Assembly: GCA_035550735.1 (NCBI GenBank)
Contig: DASZOM010000050.1
Coordinates: 1-48,229, forward strand
DNA length: 48,229 nucleotides
Reading direction: 5' to 3'
DNA from: JANQRA01 sp035550735
GTDB lineage: Bacteria > Actinomycetota > Acidimicrobiia > Spongiisociales > ZC4RG35
A program made the position numbers and the translations under genes. Below the pieces are notes generated by a model that saw only the letters and a program-made list of their open reading frames with translations, searched no databases and was not told the origin of the DNA. How positions within the stretch are numbered: the first letter of the stretch is position 1; each line of letters starts with the position of its first letter. Below are positions 39,714 through 48,229 of this stretch, in pieces.

Positions 39714-40733
39714 ATGGAATTGACAGAACGCAATCCGCCGGCTGCTTCCTGGCCCGTCTACCTGATCGGGGCCCTCCTCCTCGTCGGGTTCACCTGCGTC
39801 TTCGCCTGGAATCTGGAGCTGCCCTACCTGGCCTACTCGGCAGGCCCGGTCTCCGACGCGGCGGACAGTGTCACCGCCGAGGAGGTGGCTTTCTTCCCGC
39901 CCGAGGGGGAGTTGCTCATGTTGACCGTGGTCAGCCAGGACGTGAACGTCTTCGAGGCGATGATCGCCGGTGTCGACCCCACCATCGACCTGGTGCGCAA
40001 GGAGGCGGTGCGTCGGGAGGGCGAGACCGACGAGGAGTACCGCAACCGGGTGCTGCAACAGATGGACGACTCCAACTTCCGCGCGATCTCGGTCGCGTTG
40101 GAGTACCTGGGCTACGAGATGATCCCGAATGAGGTAGTGATCAACGAGATCGTCGAGGGGGTCCCGGCGGCATCCGTCCTCGAGCTGGGGGACTCGGTGC
40201 TGTCTGTCGAGGGCGTGGAAATCGACTCACTCGAGGACTTCGCTCCCGCCATGGAGGGGCGTGCTCCGGGCGATCTCATCGGCATGACCCTGGACCGGGC
40301 CGGGGAGACCGTAGACGTGACCGTGGAGCTGGTGGAACGGGACGACGAGCCAGGGACGCCCATGATCGGGATCATCCTCGGTGAACTGACCGAGCCACCG
40401 TTCCCGATCTCTATCGAGGCCGGCGACGTGGGCGGCCCCTCGGCGGGGATGATGCACGCCCTCGCGATCGTCGACTCCCTCACCGAGGGCGAGCTGACCA
40501 AGGGGCGGGTCATCGCTGGTACCGGCACGATCCAACTCGACGGCACCGTGGGTGGCATCGGCGGGATCCGCCAGAAGGTGGTGGGCGCCGAAGCGGCGGG
40601 GGCGGAGTACATCCTGGTCCCCGAGAGCAACTACGAATCGGCGCTCACCGCGGAGCGCGACGACATCGAGATCGTGCCCATTGCCACTCTGGATGAGGCC
40701 GTGGCCTTCCTCGAGAGCCTCGAATCGGCCTAG
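39714..40733 (+). CDS. PDZ and Lon-type (S16) membrane protease, YlbL-like
   Basis: This 339-residue protein has an N-terminal membrane anchor (SWPVYLIGALLLVGFTCVFAW), a PDZ domain in the middle (about residues 140-205; EIVEGVPAASVLELGDSVLSVEGV) and a C-terminal Lon-like proteolytic domain with the Ser-Lys dyad: GGPSAGMMHAL (Ser243) and VGGIGGIRQK (Lys288). It has no ATPase domain, as in the YlbL family of membrane-bound Lon-like proteases in Gram-positives. ATG 39714 is chosen because it leads directly into the anchor; the frame is open 27 codons further upstream. Confidence 0.88.
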   Translation: MELTERNPPAASWPVYLIGALLLVGFTCVFAWNLELPYLAYSAGPVSDAADSVTAEEVAFFPPEGELLMLTVVSQDVNVFEAMIAGVDPTIDLVRKEAVRREGETDEEYRNRVLQQMDDSNFRAISVALEYLGYEMIPNEVVINEIVEGVPAASVLELGDSVLSVEGVEIDSLEDFAPAMEGRAPGDLIGMTLDRAGETVDVTVELVERDDEPGTPMIGIILGELTEPPFPISIEAGDVGGPSAGMMHALAIVDSLTEGELTKGRVIAGTGTIQLDGTVGGIGGIRQKVVGAEAAGAEYILVPESNYESALTAERDDIEIVPIATLDEAVAFLESLESA

Positions 40734-40787
40734 GGGCCGCACCCAAATCGCGAAACACCGAGCTACGGTCGGTATCTTCATACGCTG

Positions 40788-42473
40788 ATGGCTCCCGATG
40801 TGACACCTGAGGGGCTGCGTCAAGCCCGGTTTCGCACCACTTTCCGTGGTGTAGATCCCGCCGAGGTGGAGGCCATGCTGGAGGCCGCCGCCAACCACCT
40901 CGCCCATCTCGAGGAGGAGCGGGACAATCTGGCGACCCGTCTCCGCGAGCTTCCTCCCGCACCCGATCTGGAGAACGAGTTCCAGAGCATCGGCCAGGAG
41001 GTGACCTCGATCCTCCAGGCGGCCCGTGAGGCCGCGGAGTCGATGAGGGAACGGGCGAGTCTCGACGCGGCTCGCTGGCGCAGCGAGGCCATGGCCGAAG
41101 CCGAGACGATGCGCAAGGAGGCGGCCGCCGACGCCGAGGCTCTGCGCCGTGACGCCTGGGTCACTGGTACGGAGCTTTTGCAGCAGTCCAGTGCGGCGTC
41201 CGAGGCGATGCGGGCCCGCGCCGAACGCGACGTGCTCACTGTCATGGGGGAGGCCGAGCGCGAGGCACACCGTCTCACTTCCAGTGCCCGTCGTGAGGCC
41301 GAGGACCTGATCCGCACCACCACGATGGAGGCGGAGAAGACGGTGGCCGACGCCGCCAAGCGGCGTGACGAGATCATCGATGCGGCGAACCGTCAGGCGG
41401 CCACCGCCCAGGAGCGGACACGCGCCCTCGAGCAGAGACGTGACGAGCTTCTCGAGGAGCTGGAGAACGTTCGGTCCACGCTGACCCGTCTCGAAGGGTC
41501 GCTGGAAGAGCGTCGCGAGGCCCTGGAGCTGACCGCCACCGAGCCCAGCAGCGTCCGAGTCGTCCACCCGCCCGCCGAGGCGAAACGGCAGTGGGAGCTG
41601 GGGGAGACGGTCCGGGTGATCCCTCCGGCCGACCGTAACCAGCCCTCCCAGGACGCCCTGCGCGACGAGATCTCGGCGGACGTGGCATCGCACGAGCCTC
41701 CACCGCCGCCGCAGCCGGCGAAGCCTCCACGTGTGGATGCGGCGCCCGAGCCGGAGCCCCCGCCGCCCCCGGTGGAGGAGGTCGAGGCCGAGGCGCAGCC
41801 CTCCCCGGAGCCCTCCCCGGAGCCAACCCCGGAGCCAACCCCTGTGCGGGAACCAGAGTCGGACGATCTGGCCCATCTGTTCGCCGCGCTGCGAGGCGGA
41901 GGCCAGCCCGAGGTCGACGAGCCGGCGCCGCAAGAGGTGGTCGATGAGCCGTCTCCGCGTCGTGAGCGCGGTGGTGACGACGGCGTCGACTGGATCGAGG
42001 TCCGCGAGTCCCGGCTGCTCCCCATCACCAACCGGGCGCTGCGCGGGGTGAAGAAGGCCATGTCGGATGTCCAGAACGTGGCTCTCGACCGGATCCGAAC
42101 CGATGAGACCTGGCGCCCCGACGAGGATTCGATCACCGAGGCGCTGCACGCCGAGATCGTGGCGGTGTGGTCGGAGAGCTTTGCCGCCGGACACTGGGTC
42201 GCCGAGCAGATGGCCGGGTCGAAGCTGAAGCGCCCGCCCACGCCGGCCTCGGCGGCCGACCGCAAATTCGCAACCGACCTGGCGACCGCGGTGAGCGACG
42301 CCCTGTCCCGCGCCGGCGACGGCCCGCGGGAGCGGCAGTCGGCCGCCTCCCGGGTGTTCCGCGTGTGGCGCAGCGACGAGGCTGAGCGCCGCATCCGCGA
42401 CCTCGCCCTAACCGGCTACGAATCCGGCATCGAGGAGTCGCGCAAGGTCGGCTCCGCGTCTCCGCTTTCCTAA
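40788..42473 (+). CDS. DivIVA-like coiled-coil protein with proline-rich linker
   Basis: A 561-residue protein with an N-terminal DivIVA-like segment (TPEGLRQARFRTTFRGVDPAEVEAMLEAAANHL), a long Ala/Glu/Arg coiled coil (about 35-260), a flexible linker very rich in Pro and Glu (about 300-350; repeated PEPSPEP/PEPTPEP), and a C-terminal helical domain after 395. DivIVA relatives recruit division and growth machinery to curved membrane in actinobacteria. Function of the C-terminal domain is unknown. The last codons and the stop TAA lie inside a Family A repeat. Confidence 0.75.
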   Translation: MAPDVTPEGLRQARFRTTFRGVDPAEVEAMLEAAANHLAHLEEERDNLATRLRELPPAPDLENEFQSIGQEVTSILQAAREAAESMRERASLDAARWRSEAMAEAETMRKEAAADAEALRRDAWVTGTELLQQSSAASEAMRARAERDVLTVMGEAEREAHRLTSSARREAEDLIRTTTMEAEKTVADAAKRRDEIIDAANRQAATAQERTRALEQRRDELLEELENVRSTLTRLEGSLEERREALELTATEPSSVRVVHPPAEAKRQWELGETVRVIPPADRNQPSQDALRDEISADVASHEPPPPPQPAKPPRVDAAPEPEPPPPPVEEVEAEAQPSPEPSPEPTPEPTPVREPESDDLAHLFAALRGGGQPEVDEPAPQEVVDEPSPRRERGGDDGVDWIEVRESRLLPITNRALRGVKKAMSDVQNVALDRIRTDETWRPDEDSITEALHAEIVAVWSESFAAGHWVAEQMAGSKLKRPPTPASAADRKFATDLATAVSDALSRAGDGPRERQSAASRVFRVWRSDEAERRIRDLALTGYESGIEESRKVGSASPLS

Positions 42474-42511
42474 TGCACCAGAGCCCAATAGTGGGCTTTT
42501 AGGCGTTTCAT
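42464..42511 (-). repeat. Family A palindrome, copy 3 (reversed; terminator-like)
   Basis: Reverse orientation: on the plus strand it reads CTTTCCTAATGCACCAG, then GCCCA-ATAG-TGGGC and TTTT, just after and partly including the DivIVA-like gene's stop TAA (42471-42473). The repeat therefore supplies the stop codon and a terminator at once. Confidence 0.85.
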
Positions 42512-42537
42512 TTCGATCACCACCTGGAGCGTCCGTA

Positions 42538-42589
42538 ATGAAACGTCCAAAGGCCCAATAGTGGGTCCTGGTACCTAAGGAAAGCGATT
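42538..42589 (+). repeat. Family A palindrome, copy 4 (direct)
   Basis: Forward orientation, inverted relative to copy 3 only 26 bases away. The flanks match the family (ATGAAACGTCCAAAGGCCC and AAGGAAAGCGATTT), but the hairpin loop is ATAG instead of CTAT, so the loop alone is flipped. It ends 17 bases before the UPF0182 gene. Confidence 0.8.
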
Positions 42590-42606
42590 TCATAGACTCG
42601 GGGGCC

Positions 42607-45510
42607 ATGTTCACCAGGGTCCCCACCGACTATCAGGCCGGACGGCGGAGGCCGTGGACCTTCCTCGTCGTGGTGATCGCGGTTCTGTATCTGGCGCTCA
42701 CCGCCGCTGGGACCCTATGGACCGACTTCCTCTGGTTTGACTCGATCGGCTACCGCGACGTTTGGCTGCGCAACTGGGGTCTCTCCATCCTCCTCGGGGC
42801 GACCGGGGTCATCCTCTCCTTCCTGGTGATCTGGGGCGCTCTTCGCCTCGTCGATCGATTCTCACCCCGATGGGCCCCGTTCGACCTCACCGAGGAGGAG
42901 GAGCTCGTCGAGCGGTTCCGTGAGTGGATCGAGCCACGGATCCGGGTGATCCGGATCGTCCTCACCGGGGGCCTGTCCCTGATCATGGGCCTGACCGTGG
43001 CCACCTGGCGCGACCAGGTGTATCTCGCTCTCAACGCCCACTCGTACGGGGAGCCCGACCCCATCTTCGGCGTCGACATCGGCTTCTACGTGTTCCGACT
43101 CCCGCTGTGGGAGAACGCGGTCGACTGGGTGTTCAACCTGCTCCTCCTCACCATCGTCGTGGTCGCCGTCGCCCTGTACGTCAACGGCGCCATCCGCTTC
43201 GACGGCCGGCGTCTGACGACGGGCCGGGACGCCAAGATCTACCTCTCGGTCCTGTTTGCCATCCTTGCCCTGGTGAGAGCGGTCTCGTACCGCCTCGACA
43301 TGTTCGAGATCCTCTATTCGACACGTGCCGAGAAGTTCTTCGGGCCTGGGTTCACCGACATCAACGCGCGGCTCCCTGCGCTGCGTCTCCTCCTCGCCAT
43401 CGCCGTGATCGCCGCCGTCCTGTTCATCGTGAACATCCTCCGTCGCGGCTGGACCCTCGCCGCCGTCTCCGTGGTGTCCTGGATCGTCGTCGCTATCGCC
43501 GCCGGAGTGATCTACCCCGCCTTCATCCAGAGGTTCAGTGTGCTCCCCGATCAGCTGGACAAGGAGTCCGAGTTCATCGCGAACAACATGGAGGCGACCA
43601 AGGCGGCCTATCTGCTCGATGGGGTCGAGGTGCGCGAGTTCAAAGCTGCCGACGACCTCACGGCCGAGGACATCGGAGCGAATAGCACAACCATCGACAA
43701 CCTCAGGATCTGGAACACGAGCGTGCTGCCTCGCACCTATCAGAACTTCCAGGAGCTGGAGCCCTACTACACGCTCAGCAGGGTCGACACCGACCGCTAC
43801 ATGGCGGAGGGCTCCCCCAGCCAGGTGATGGTGGCCGTCCGAGAGCTGGAGGAGGAAGCGCAGACGATCCCCGACGACTGGCAGAACCAGCGGCTCTTCT
43901 ACACCCACGGCTACGGGGCTGTGGTCAGCCAGGCCAACATCGTCCAGGCGGACGGACAGCCGGTCTTCCTGCTCAAGGATGTGCCCCCCAGCGCGACGGT
44001 GGACTCTCTGGAACTGGACGAGCCACGGATCTACTTCGGCGAGACCTACGAGGCCGGCCGCCCGGTGGTCGTCAAGACCGGGAACGGCCCCCAGGAGATC
44101 GATATCCCGCTGACCGAGGGGACCGGGTTCAACGAGTACTCGGGCGATGCCGGGGTCGTGCTCGACAACCTGTTCAAGCGGACCGCCTTCGCCTTCCGCT
44201 ATCGCGACTTCAACCTCCTCATCTCCAACCAGATCCGCTCCGACAGCCGGGTCCTCGTCGAGAGGAACGTGGTGGAGATCGTCTCCCAGGTGGCGCCTTT
44301 CCTCGCCGTCGACGCCGACCCCTACCCGGTGATCCTCGAGGGGAAGGTCCTCTGGGTCCTCGACATGTACACCACCACGTCGTTCTACCCCTACTCCCAG
44401 CCGATCGGGTTCGACGCCCAGAACCGGCTCACCCTTCGCTCCGATCAGCGGCTGCTGGGATCGAACTACGTACGCAACTCGGTCAAGGCGATCGTGGACG
44501 CCACCAACGGTGACGTCACCTTCTACGTCTTCGATCCCGAGGACCCGATCATCCGATCGTGGGAGGACACCCACCCCGGTCTGTTCCGACCGGCCTCGGA
44601 GATGCCTGCCGGGATGGAGCACCATCTCCGCTATCCCCAGGACATGTTCCGGCTGCAGACGAACGTCTATCTCCGCTATCACGTGAACGAGGTCAATCAG
44701 CTCTTCTCCGGCAACGATGCCTGGTCGTTCCCCGGCGACCCGTCGACTCCTGTCCGCACCGAGCTCGACCGCCTCTGGGCCGACATGCGCACCCCCGCCG
44801 GAGAGGCGGTGGTCTCAGAGATCCTCCCCTATTACCTGCTGACAGAGCTCCCCGGCGAGGAGGAGCTCTCCTATCTGCTGCTCCAGCCGTTCAACCCGAG
44901 TGCGAAACGCAACATGGTCAGCTTCCTGGTCGCCGACTCCACCCCCGGTCGCTATGGCCGGCTCATCGACTTCCGTATGCCACAGGGCGAGCTCGTCGAT
45001 GGGGCGCAACAGGCCGGTCAGCGCATCGAGCAGGACGCCGAGATCGCCGCCCAGCTCAGTCTGTGGAGTGGTGAAGGCTCCAAGGTGATCAAGGGCGACC
45101 TGCTGGTCGTGCCCATCGAAGAGTCGATCCTCTATCTGCAGCCCATCTTCCTCGAGGAGAGCGGCGGTGCCTTCCCCGAGTTCCGCCGGGTGGCGGTGGT
45201 GTACAGCGACCGGGTGGAGTGGGCCGACTCATTGGACGGGGCCCTGCAACTGGTGTTCGGCGACGGTGAGGGCGGGTCAGACGGCGAGGGAGAAGGCGAC
45301 GGCGGGGACGGGGAGACGCCCGGTGAGGGCACGATCGAGAGTCTCGTCGCCGCCGCGGAGCAGGCCTTGGAGAATGCCGACGCCGCCCTTCGCTCCGGTG
45401 ACCTGGCCGGCTATCAGCGCTGGGTCGAAGAGGCCCAGGGCCTGATATCCCAGATCAACGATCTGATCGGCGAAGAGGAGCCCAACGCCTCCATCCTCCA
45501 TCCCGTCTAG
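42607..45510 (+). CDS. UPF0182 (COG1615) family membrane protein
   Basis: This 967-residue protein is full length for UPF0182, a family typical of actinobacteria. About seven membrane helices occupy the first 320 residues (opening TFLVVVIAVLYLALTAAGTLWTDFLWFDS), followed by a large extracytoplasmic domain with DNLRIWNTSVLPRTYQNFQELEPYY, LFYTHGYGAVVSQANIV and RLLGSNYVRNSVKAIVDATNGDVTFYVFDPEDPI. The last 80 residues begin with an acidic Gly/Glu/Asp stretch and then a helical tail (SLVAAAEQALENADAALRSGDLAG). Function unknown. It lies after two Family A repeats and before IF-1. Confidence 0.9.
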   Translation: MFTRVPTDYQAGRRRPWTFLVVVIAVLYLALTAAGTLWTDFLWFDSIGYRDVWLRNWGLSILLGATGVILSFLVIWGALRLVDRFSPRWAPFDLTEEEELVERFREWIEPRIRVIRIVLTGGLSLIMGLTVATWRDQVYLALNAHSYGEPDPIFGVDIGFYVFRLPLWENAVDWVFNLLLLTIVVVAVALYVNGAIRFDGRRLTTGRDAKIYLSVLFAILALVRAVSYRLDMFEILYSTRAEKFFGPGFTDINARLPALRLLLAIAVIAAVLFIVNILRRGWTLAAVSVVSWIVVAIAAGVIYPAFIQRFSVLPDQLDKESEFIANNMEATKAAYLLDGVEVREFKAADDLTAEDIGANSTTIDNLRIWNTSVLPRTYQNFQELEPYYTLSRVDTDRYMAEGSPSQVMVAVRELEEEAQTIPDDWQNQRLFYTHGYGAVVSQANIVQADGQPVFLLKDVPPSATVDSLELDEPRIYFGETYEAGRPVVVKTGNGPQEIDIPLTEGTGFNEYSGDAGVVLDNLFKRTAFAFRYRDFNLLISNQIRSDSRVLVERNVVEIVSQVAPFLAVDADPYPVILEGKVLWVLDMYTTTSFYPYSQPIGFDAQNRLTLRSDQRLLGSNYVRNSVKAIVDATNGDVTFYVFDPEDPIIRSWEDTHPGLFRPASEMPAGMEHHLRYPQDMFRLQTNVYLRYHVNEVNQLFSGNDAWSFPGDPSTPVRTELDRLWADMRTPAGEAVVSEILPYYLLTELPGEEELSYLLLQPFNPSAKRNMVSFLVADSTPGRYGRLIDFRMPQGELVDGAQQAGQRIEQDAEIAAQLSLWSGEGSKVIKGDLLVVPIEESILYLQPIFLEESGGAFPEFRRVAVVYSDRVEWADSLDGALQLVFGDGEGGSDGEGEGDGGDGETPGEGTIESLVAAAEQALENADAALRSGDLAGYQRWVEEAQGLISQINDLIGEEEPNASILHPV

Positions 45511-45547
45511 GAGTTGGGTGATTCGATCCCCTAGGCTTTGCCCATCC

Positions 45548-45775
45548 ATGGCCAAAGACTCTGACGAATACATCCGGATGCGGGGCACCGTCACCAAGAT
45601 GCTCCCCGACTCCACATTCGAGGTGAAGCTGGAGAGCGGTTTCGAGCTGCTCGCCAAGCCCTCGGGCCGGATGCGGCGGGGTCGCGGCATCCGGGTGCTC
45701 CCCGGCGACCAGGTGGACGTCGAGGTGTCCACCTACGACCCCACCAGGGGTCGCATCGTCTGGCGTTACCGCTGA
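45548..45775 (+). CDS. infA: Translation initiation factor IF-1
   Basis: A 75-residue S1-fold protein aligned end to end with IF-1: MAKDSDEYIRMRGTVTKMLPDSTFEVKLESGF, SGRMRRGRGIRVLPGDQVDVEVSTYD and GRIVWRYR. IF-1 sits in the ribosomal A site during initiation. The sequence carries two or three extra residues (RGRG) before IRVLPGD. In most actinobacteria infA lies beside rpmJ and rpsM in a ribosomal operon; here no ribosomal gene is nearby, so it may be a second IF-1 paralogue. Confidence 0.85.
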   Translation: MAKDSDEYIRMRGTVTKMLPDSTFEVKLESGFELLAKPSGRMRRGRGIRVLPGDQVDVEVSTYDPTRGRIVWRYR

Positions 45776-45794
45776 CCACGACCGCGGGCCGGGT

Positions 45795-47471
45795 GTGTCG
45801 AGGAGATACCTAGACCGGATCGAGGGCCCTCCGTTGTTCGCCGCGATGCGGGCGGTGAAGGCGCGCGGCTACGGAAAGGGCGATCTCCGGGCGGACGCGA
45901 TCGCAGGAGTCGTGCTCGGGGTGGTGGCTCTGCCACTCTCCATGGCCCTGGCCATCGCCGCCGGAGCCCCTCCGGAGCACGGCCTGTTCACGGCCATCGT
46001 CGCCGGCATCATCATCGCCCTCAGCGGTGGGTCGATGCATTCGGTGTCCGGGCCGACGGCTGCCTTCGTGGTGCTGCTCATCCCTGTGGTCGCCACGCAT
46101 GGAATGGCCGGGCTCCTGGTGGCGACCCTGATGGCCGGCTTGATCCTCACCGCGATGGGCCTCTTCGGGCTGGGGCGTCTGATCGAGTTCGTGCCCCATC
46201 CCGTCACCACCGGGTTCACCGCCGGCATCGCCGTGGTCATCGCGGTGCTGCAGCTCGGCGACTTCCTCGGGTTGGGTCGTCTGGAGGGTGAGCGGATCTG
46301 GGATCGGATGTCCGACCTGGTGACACGGATCCCCGATGTGGCATGGAGTGATGTCGGGGTGGGCGTGCTCACGCTGATCGTGCTGGTTGCCTGGCCACGG
46401 GTCACGAGGAGGGTCCCGTCGCCTCTGGTCGCCCTCGTCGTCGCCACTGTGGCAGCCCTGGTCATGGCCGCAAGCGGTGTCGCTGTGGAGACGATCAACT
46501 CCCAGTTCGGCGGGGTGCCGGCCGGGTTCCCCCCGCCTGCCCTGCCCTGGCAGGACTCCGGGCTGACCTGGAGCGACGTCTCCGATCTCGTCCCGACCTC
46601 GTTCGCCATCGCCTTGCTCGGGGCCATCGAGTCCCTGCTGTGCGCGGTGATCGCGGACGGCATGACCGGGGGCCGCCACGATCCGGACGCCGAGTTGGTC
46701 GGGCTCGGGCTGGGGAACCTGATCGTGCCGTTCTTCGGCGGATTCGCGGCGACGGGTGCCATCGCCCGGACGGCCACCGGGATCCGCGCCGGGGGCCGCA
46801 CTCCGATCTCGGTGGTCATCCACTCGTTGTTCCTGCTGGCGGCCATGGTCGCTCTGGCTCCGTTGCTCGGCCACATACCCATGGCAGCGATGGCGGCACT
46901 CCTGCTCATGGTCGCCTGGAACATGAGCGACCTGGGCCACTTCATCCGGATCACTCGGATCGCCCCCCGCAGCGACGTGATCGTCCTGCTGGCGTGCTTC
47001 GTCCTGACTGTCGCATTCGACATGGTTGTGGCGGTGACCGTCGGTGTGGTGCTCGCCGCAATGCTTTTCATGCGCCGCATGGTCGAGATCTCGGGAGCGA
47101 CGCTCATCGGGGGGCCGGCGGGCCATGTCGTGGGAGGTCTGCCTCCCGGGGTCATCTTCTACGACGTCGCCGGGCCCTTGTTCTTCGGCGCGGCGCGAAA
47201 GGCATTGGACTCGCTGACTGTGGTGGGCCAGGGTGTCCACACCGTCATCATGGATCTCGAGGACGTGCCGGCGATCGACGCGACGGGTTTGGTGGCCATG
47301 GAGTCCACCATCGCGCGGTTGAACGGGCATGGGATCAAGGTGGTGCTCAGCGGGGTGAAGCCCCAGCCGAGACAAGCGCTCGCCAAGGCCGGCTTTGAGG
47401 ACAAACCGGATCTCCTCGAGATCACCGATGACACCAACACCACGCTGAACAACCTCATGAGGAGTGGCTGA
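45795..47471 (+). CDS. SulP-family anion transporter with STAS domain
   Basis: This 558-residue protein has a SulP (SLC26) membrane domain: GVVLGVVALPLSMALAIAAGAPPEHGLFTA and ALSGGSMHSVSGPTAAFVVLLIPV near the start, VTTGFTAGIAVVIAVLQL, FAIALLGAIESLLCAVIADGMTGGRHDPD and GNLIVPFFGGFAATGAIARTATG in the middle. A C-terminal STAS domain (about residues 445-550; IDATGLVAMESTI) follows. Members move sulphate, bicarbonate or dicarboxylates; the substrate is not evident. The start is GTG (or a nearby alternative). Confidence 0.88.
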   Translation: MSRRYLDRIEGPPLFAAMRAVKARGYGKGDLRADAIAGVVLGVVALPLSMALAIAAGAPPEHGLFTAIVAGIIIALSGGSMHSVSGPTAAFVVLLIPVVATHGMAGLLVATLMAGLILTAMGLFGLGRLIEFVPHPVTTGFTAGIAVVIAVLQLGDFLGLGRLEGERIWDRMSDLVTRIPDVAWSDVGVGVLTLIVLVAWPRVTRRVPSPLVALVVATVAALVMAASGVAVETINSQFGGVPAGFPPPALPWQDSGLTWSDVSDLVPTSFAIALLGAIESLLCAVIADGMTGGRHDPDAELVGLGLGNLIVPFFGGFAATGAIARTATGIRAGGRTPISVVIHSLFLLAAMVALAPLLGHIPMAAMAALLLMVAWNMSDLGHFIRITRIAPRSDVIVLLACFVLTVAFDMVVAVTVGVVLAAMLFMRRMVEISGATLIGGPAGHVVGGLPPGVIFYDVAGPLFFGAARKALDSLTVVGQGVHTVIMDLEDVPAIDATGLVAMESTIARLNGHGIKVVLSGVKPQPRQALAKAGFEDKPDLLEITDDTNTTLNNLMRSG

Positions 47472-47491
47472 GCCCCATCTAGGATCGCTCG

Positions 47492-47854
47492 GTGCGCATC
47501 TCCAGACTGATCCTGAGGGTGGCCGACCTGCAACGAGCGATCGACTTCTGGTCTTCGACTGTGGGCTTCGCGGTGGTCCAGACGTTCGAGAACTTCGCCT
47601 TCCTCGACGGTGGCCCGATCCAACTCGTCCTCAACGAGGCGGAGGGGGTGACCTCGGAGGAATCGCTCACCGAGATCGTCATCGAATTCGACGACGTCCG
47701 GGCCGCCTACGACGAAATGGCCGGTCGTGGCGTCCCCTTCGAGGTTGACCTGCGGTCGGTCACCGGTGACGGGACCCGCCAGCTGCTGGCGGCGCATTTC
47801 CGTGACCCTGACGGCCATCTCGCCAGCGTCACCGGCTGGGTCGCTGCGGGCTAG
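47492..47854 (+). CDS. VOC-family (glyoxalase-like) protein
   Basis: A 120-residue protein from GTG 47492 with the beta-alpha-beta-beta-beta pattern of vicinal oxygen chelate proteins: RLILRVADLQRAIDFWSSTVGFAVV, FENFAFLDGGPIQLVLNE, then IVIEFDDVRAAYDEMAGRGVPFE and AAHFRDPDGHLASVTGWV. A His early in the first strand is not seen, but HFRDPDGH supplies the usual C-terminal ligand region. The substrate is unknown. Its stop TAG and the convergent deacylase stop share the sequence CTAG. Confidence 0.8.
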   Translation: MRISRLILRVADLQRAIDFWSSTVGFAVVQTFENFAFLDGGPIQLVLNEAEGVTSEESLTEIVIEFDDVRAAYDEMAGRGVPFEVDLRSVTGDGTRQLLAAHFRDPDGHLASVTGWVAAG

Positions 47855-48229
47855 ACCCTTTGCTCGCCCGAGGTCACGTCTGCGACGCTCGCCTCCAGGA
47901 CATCGATCAGGGCTTCCCCCTGCACCGTGAGGGAGACCCCATGGTCCCCTCCGCCGATCGAGACCTCGCCCCTGACGCGCTCGTCGGCGATGACGGGCCA
48001 TTGGCGGTTGGAGCCGAGGGGTGTGATGGTCCCCCGTCGGTAACCGGTGACGGCCAGCGCCTCCTCGGCTGCGGGCATGGCCGCCCGGTTCACCCCGAGA
48101 TGCCGTCTCAGCTTGGGCCAGGAGATGACCCGGTCACCGGGCACCAGAACGAATACGTAGTCGTCGTCGCCACGCCGGACCAGCATCGTCTTGATGACCT
48201 GGTCAGGGCGAATCCCGCGAGCCTCTGCC
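47851..48229 (-). CDS. YbaK/EbsC-type aminoacyl-tRNA deacylase, 5' end cut by window
   Basis: The frame is open to the window end; the visible C-terminal 125 residues start AEARGIRPDQVIKTMLVR and continue with YVFVLVPGDRVISWPKLRRHLGVNRAAMPAAEEALAVTGYRRGTITPLG, the YbaK/ProX-type fold with its conserved GxxxGxxxP(x)G-like region. Such proteins clear mischarged Cys- or Ala-tRNA(Pro), or act on other small substrates. The start codon lies outside the window, so length and subgroup cannot be fixed; an internal ATG at 48186 is not the start. Confidence 0.78.
   Translation of the reverse strand, partial: AEARGIRPDQVIKTMLVRRGDDDYVFVLVPGDRVISWPKLRRHLGVNRAAMPAAEEALAVTGYRRGTITPLGSNRQWPVIADERVRGEVSIGGGDHGVSLTVQGEALIDVLEASVADVTSGEQRV

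Noticed and set aside
1..48229. CRISPR array, rRNA genes, IS-type transposase or phage structural genes
   Set aside because: No regularly spaced direct repeats with unique spacers, no rRNA-like blocks, and no DDE transposase or capsid, portal or terminase pattern was found; the only mobility genes are int and xis.

Overview
This is a high-GC, gene-dense window with mostly short or overlapping intergenic gaps. The gene families point to an actinobacterium: DUF3263, LytR_C, UPF0182, DUF2342, a WS/DGAT acyltransferase, and a sigE/anti-sigma/htrA/tat neighbourhood like that of mycobacteria. An Acidimicrobiia-type lineage is plausible, but the class is inference.

Layout. 0-11.3 kb is chromosomal: a DUF3263/LytR_C/membrane-protein operon, an AI-2E family transporter, a beta-propeller-like exported protein, an AlaX editing protein, a CvpA-CAP fusion, an EamA transporter, a WS/DGAT acyltransferase, inorganic pyrophosphatase, a Kup potassium transporter and a YgjP-like metallopeptidase. 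11.4-12.5 kb is a lower-GC two-gene operon for a secreted matrixin-like metalloprotease and a secreted unknown protein.

12.63-18.26 kb is an integrated element in a tRNA-Arg(CCT) gene. It has a 20-bp direct-repeat core, integrase arm-type repeats with 11-bp spacing at both ends, a tyrosine integrase, an excisionase, two further excisionase-like DNA-binding proteins, and a frameshifted SEC-C gene. Its lower-GC cargo is a secreted serine protease with five C-terminal repeats, divergent from a META-like lipoprotein. The element replaced the 3' half of the tRNA with its own version, and the original 3' half remains at 12609-12653.

18.3-31.5 kb is chromosomal again: a NYN/OST-HTH protein with two amino-acid/imine oxidoreductases, DUF2277, a membrane protein, a CLC transporter with CBS and TrkA_C domains, then an envelope-stress locus (TatA-like protein, ECF sigma factor with a candidate autoregulatory promoter, zinc-type anti-sigma factor, RseB-like protein, AhpE-like peroxiredoxin, a DUF2342 protein lacking its zinc motif, HtrA protease), and MoaE.

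31.7-39.1 kb is one transport block: an acyl-CoA synthetase translationally coupled to a branched-chain-type ABC importer (two permeases, binding lipoprotein, two ATPases). A strong UUCG terminator follows the binding-protein gene. The rest holds BioY, a PDZ-Lon-like membrane protease, a DivIVA-like coiled-coil protein, a UPF0182 protein, an IF-1, a SulP transporter, a VOC protein and a YbaK-type deacylase cut by the window end.

Three families of short dispersed intergenic palindromes (here A, B and C) lie at gene boundaries. Family A has four copies, B two, and C one full copy plus two fragments.
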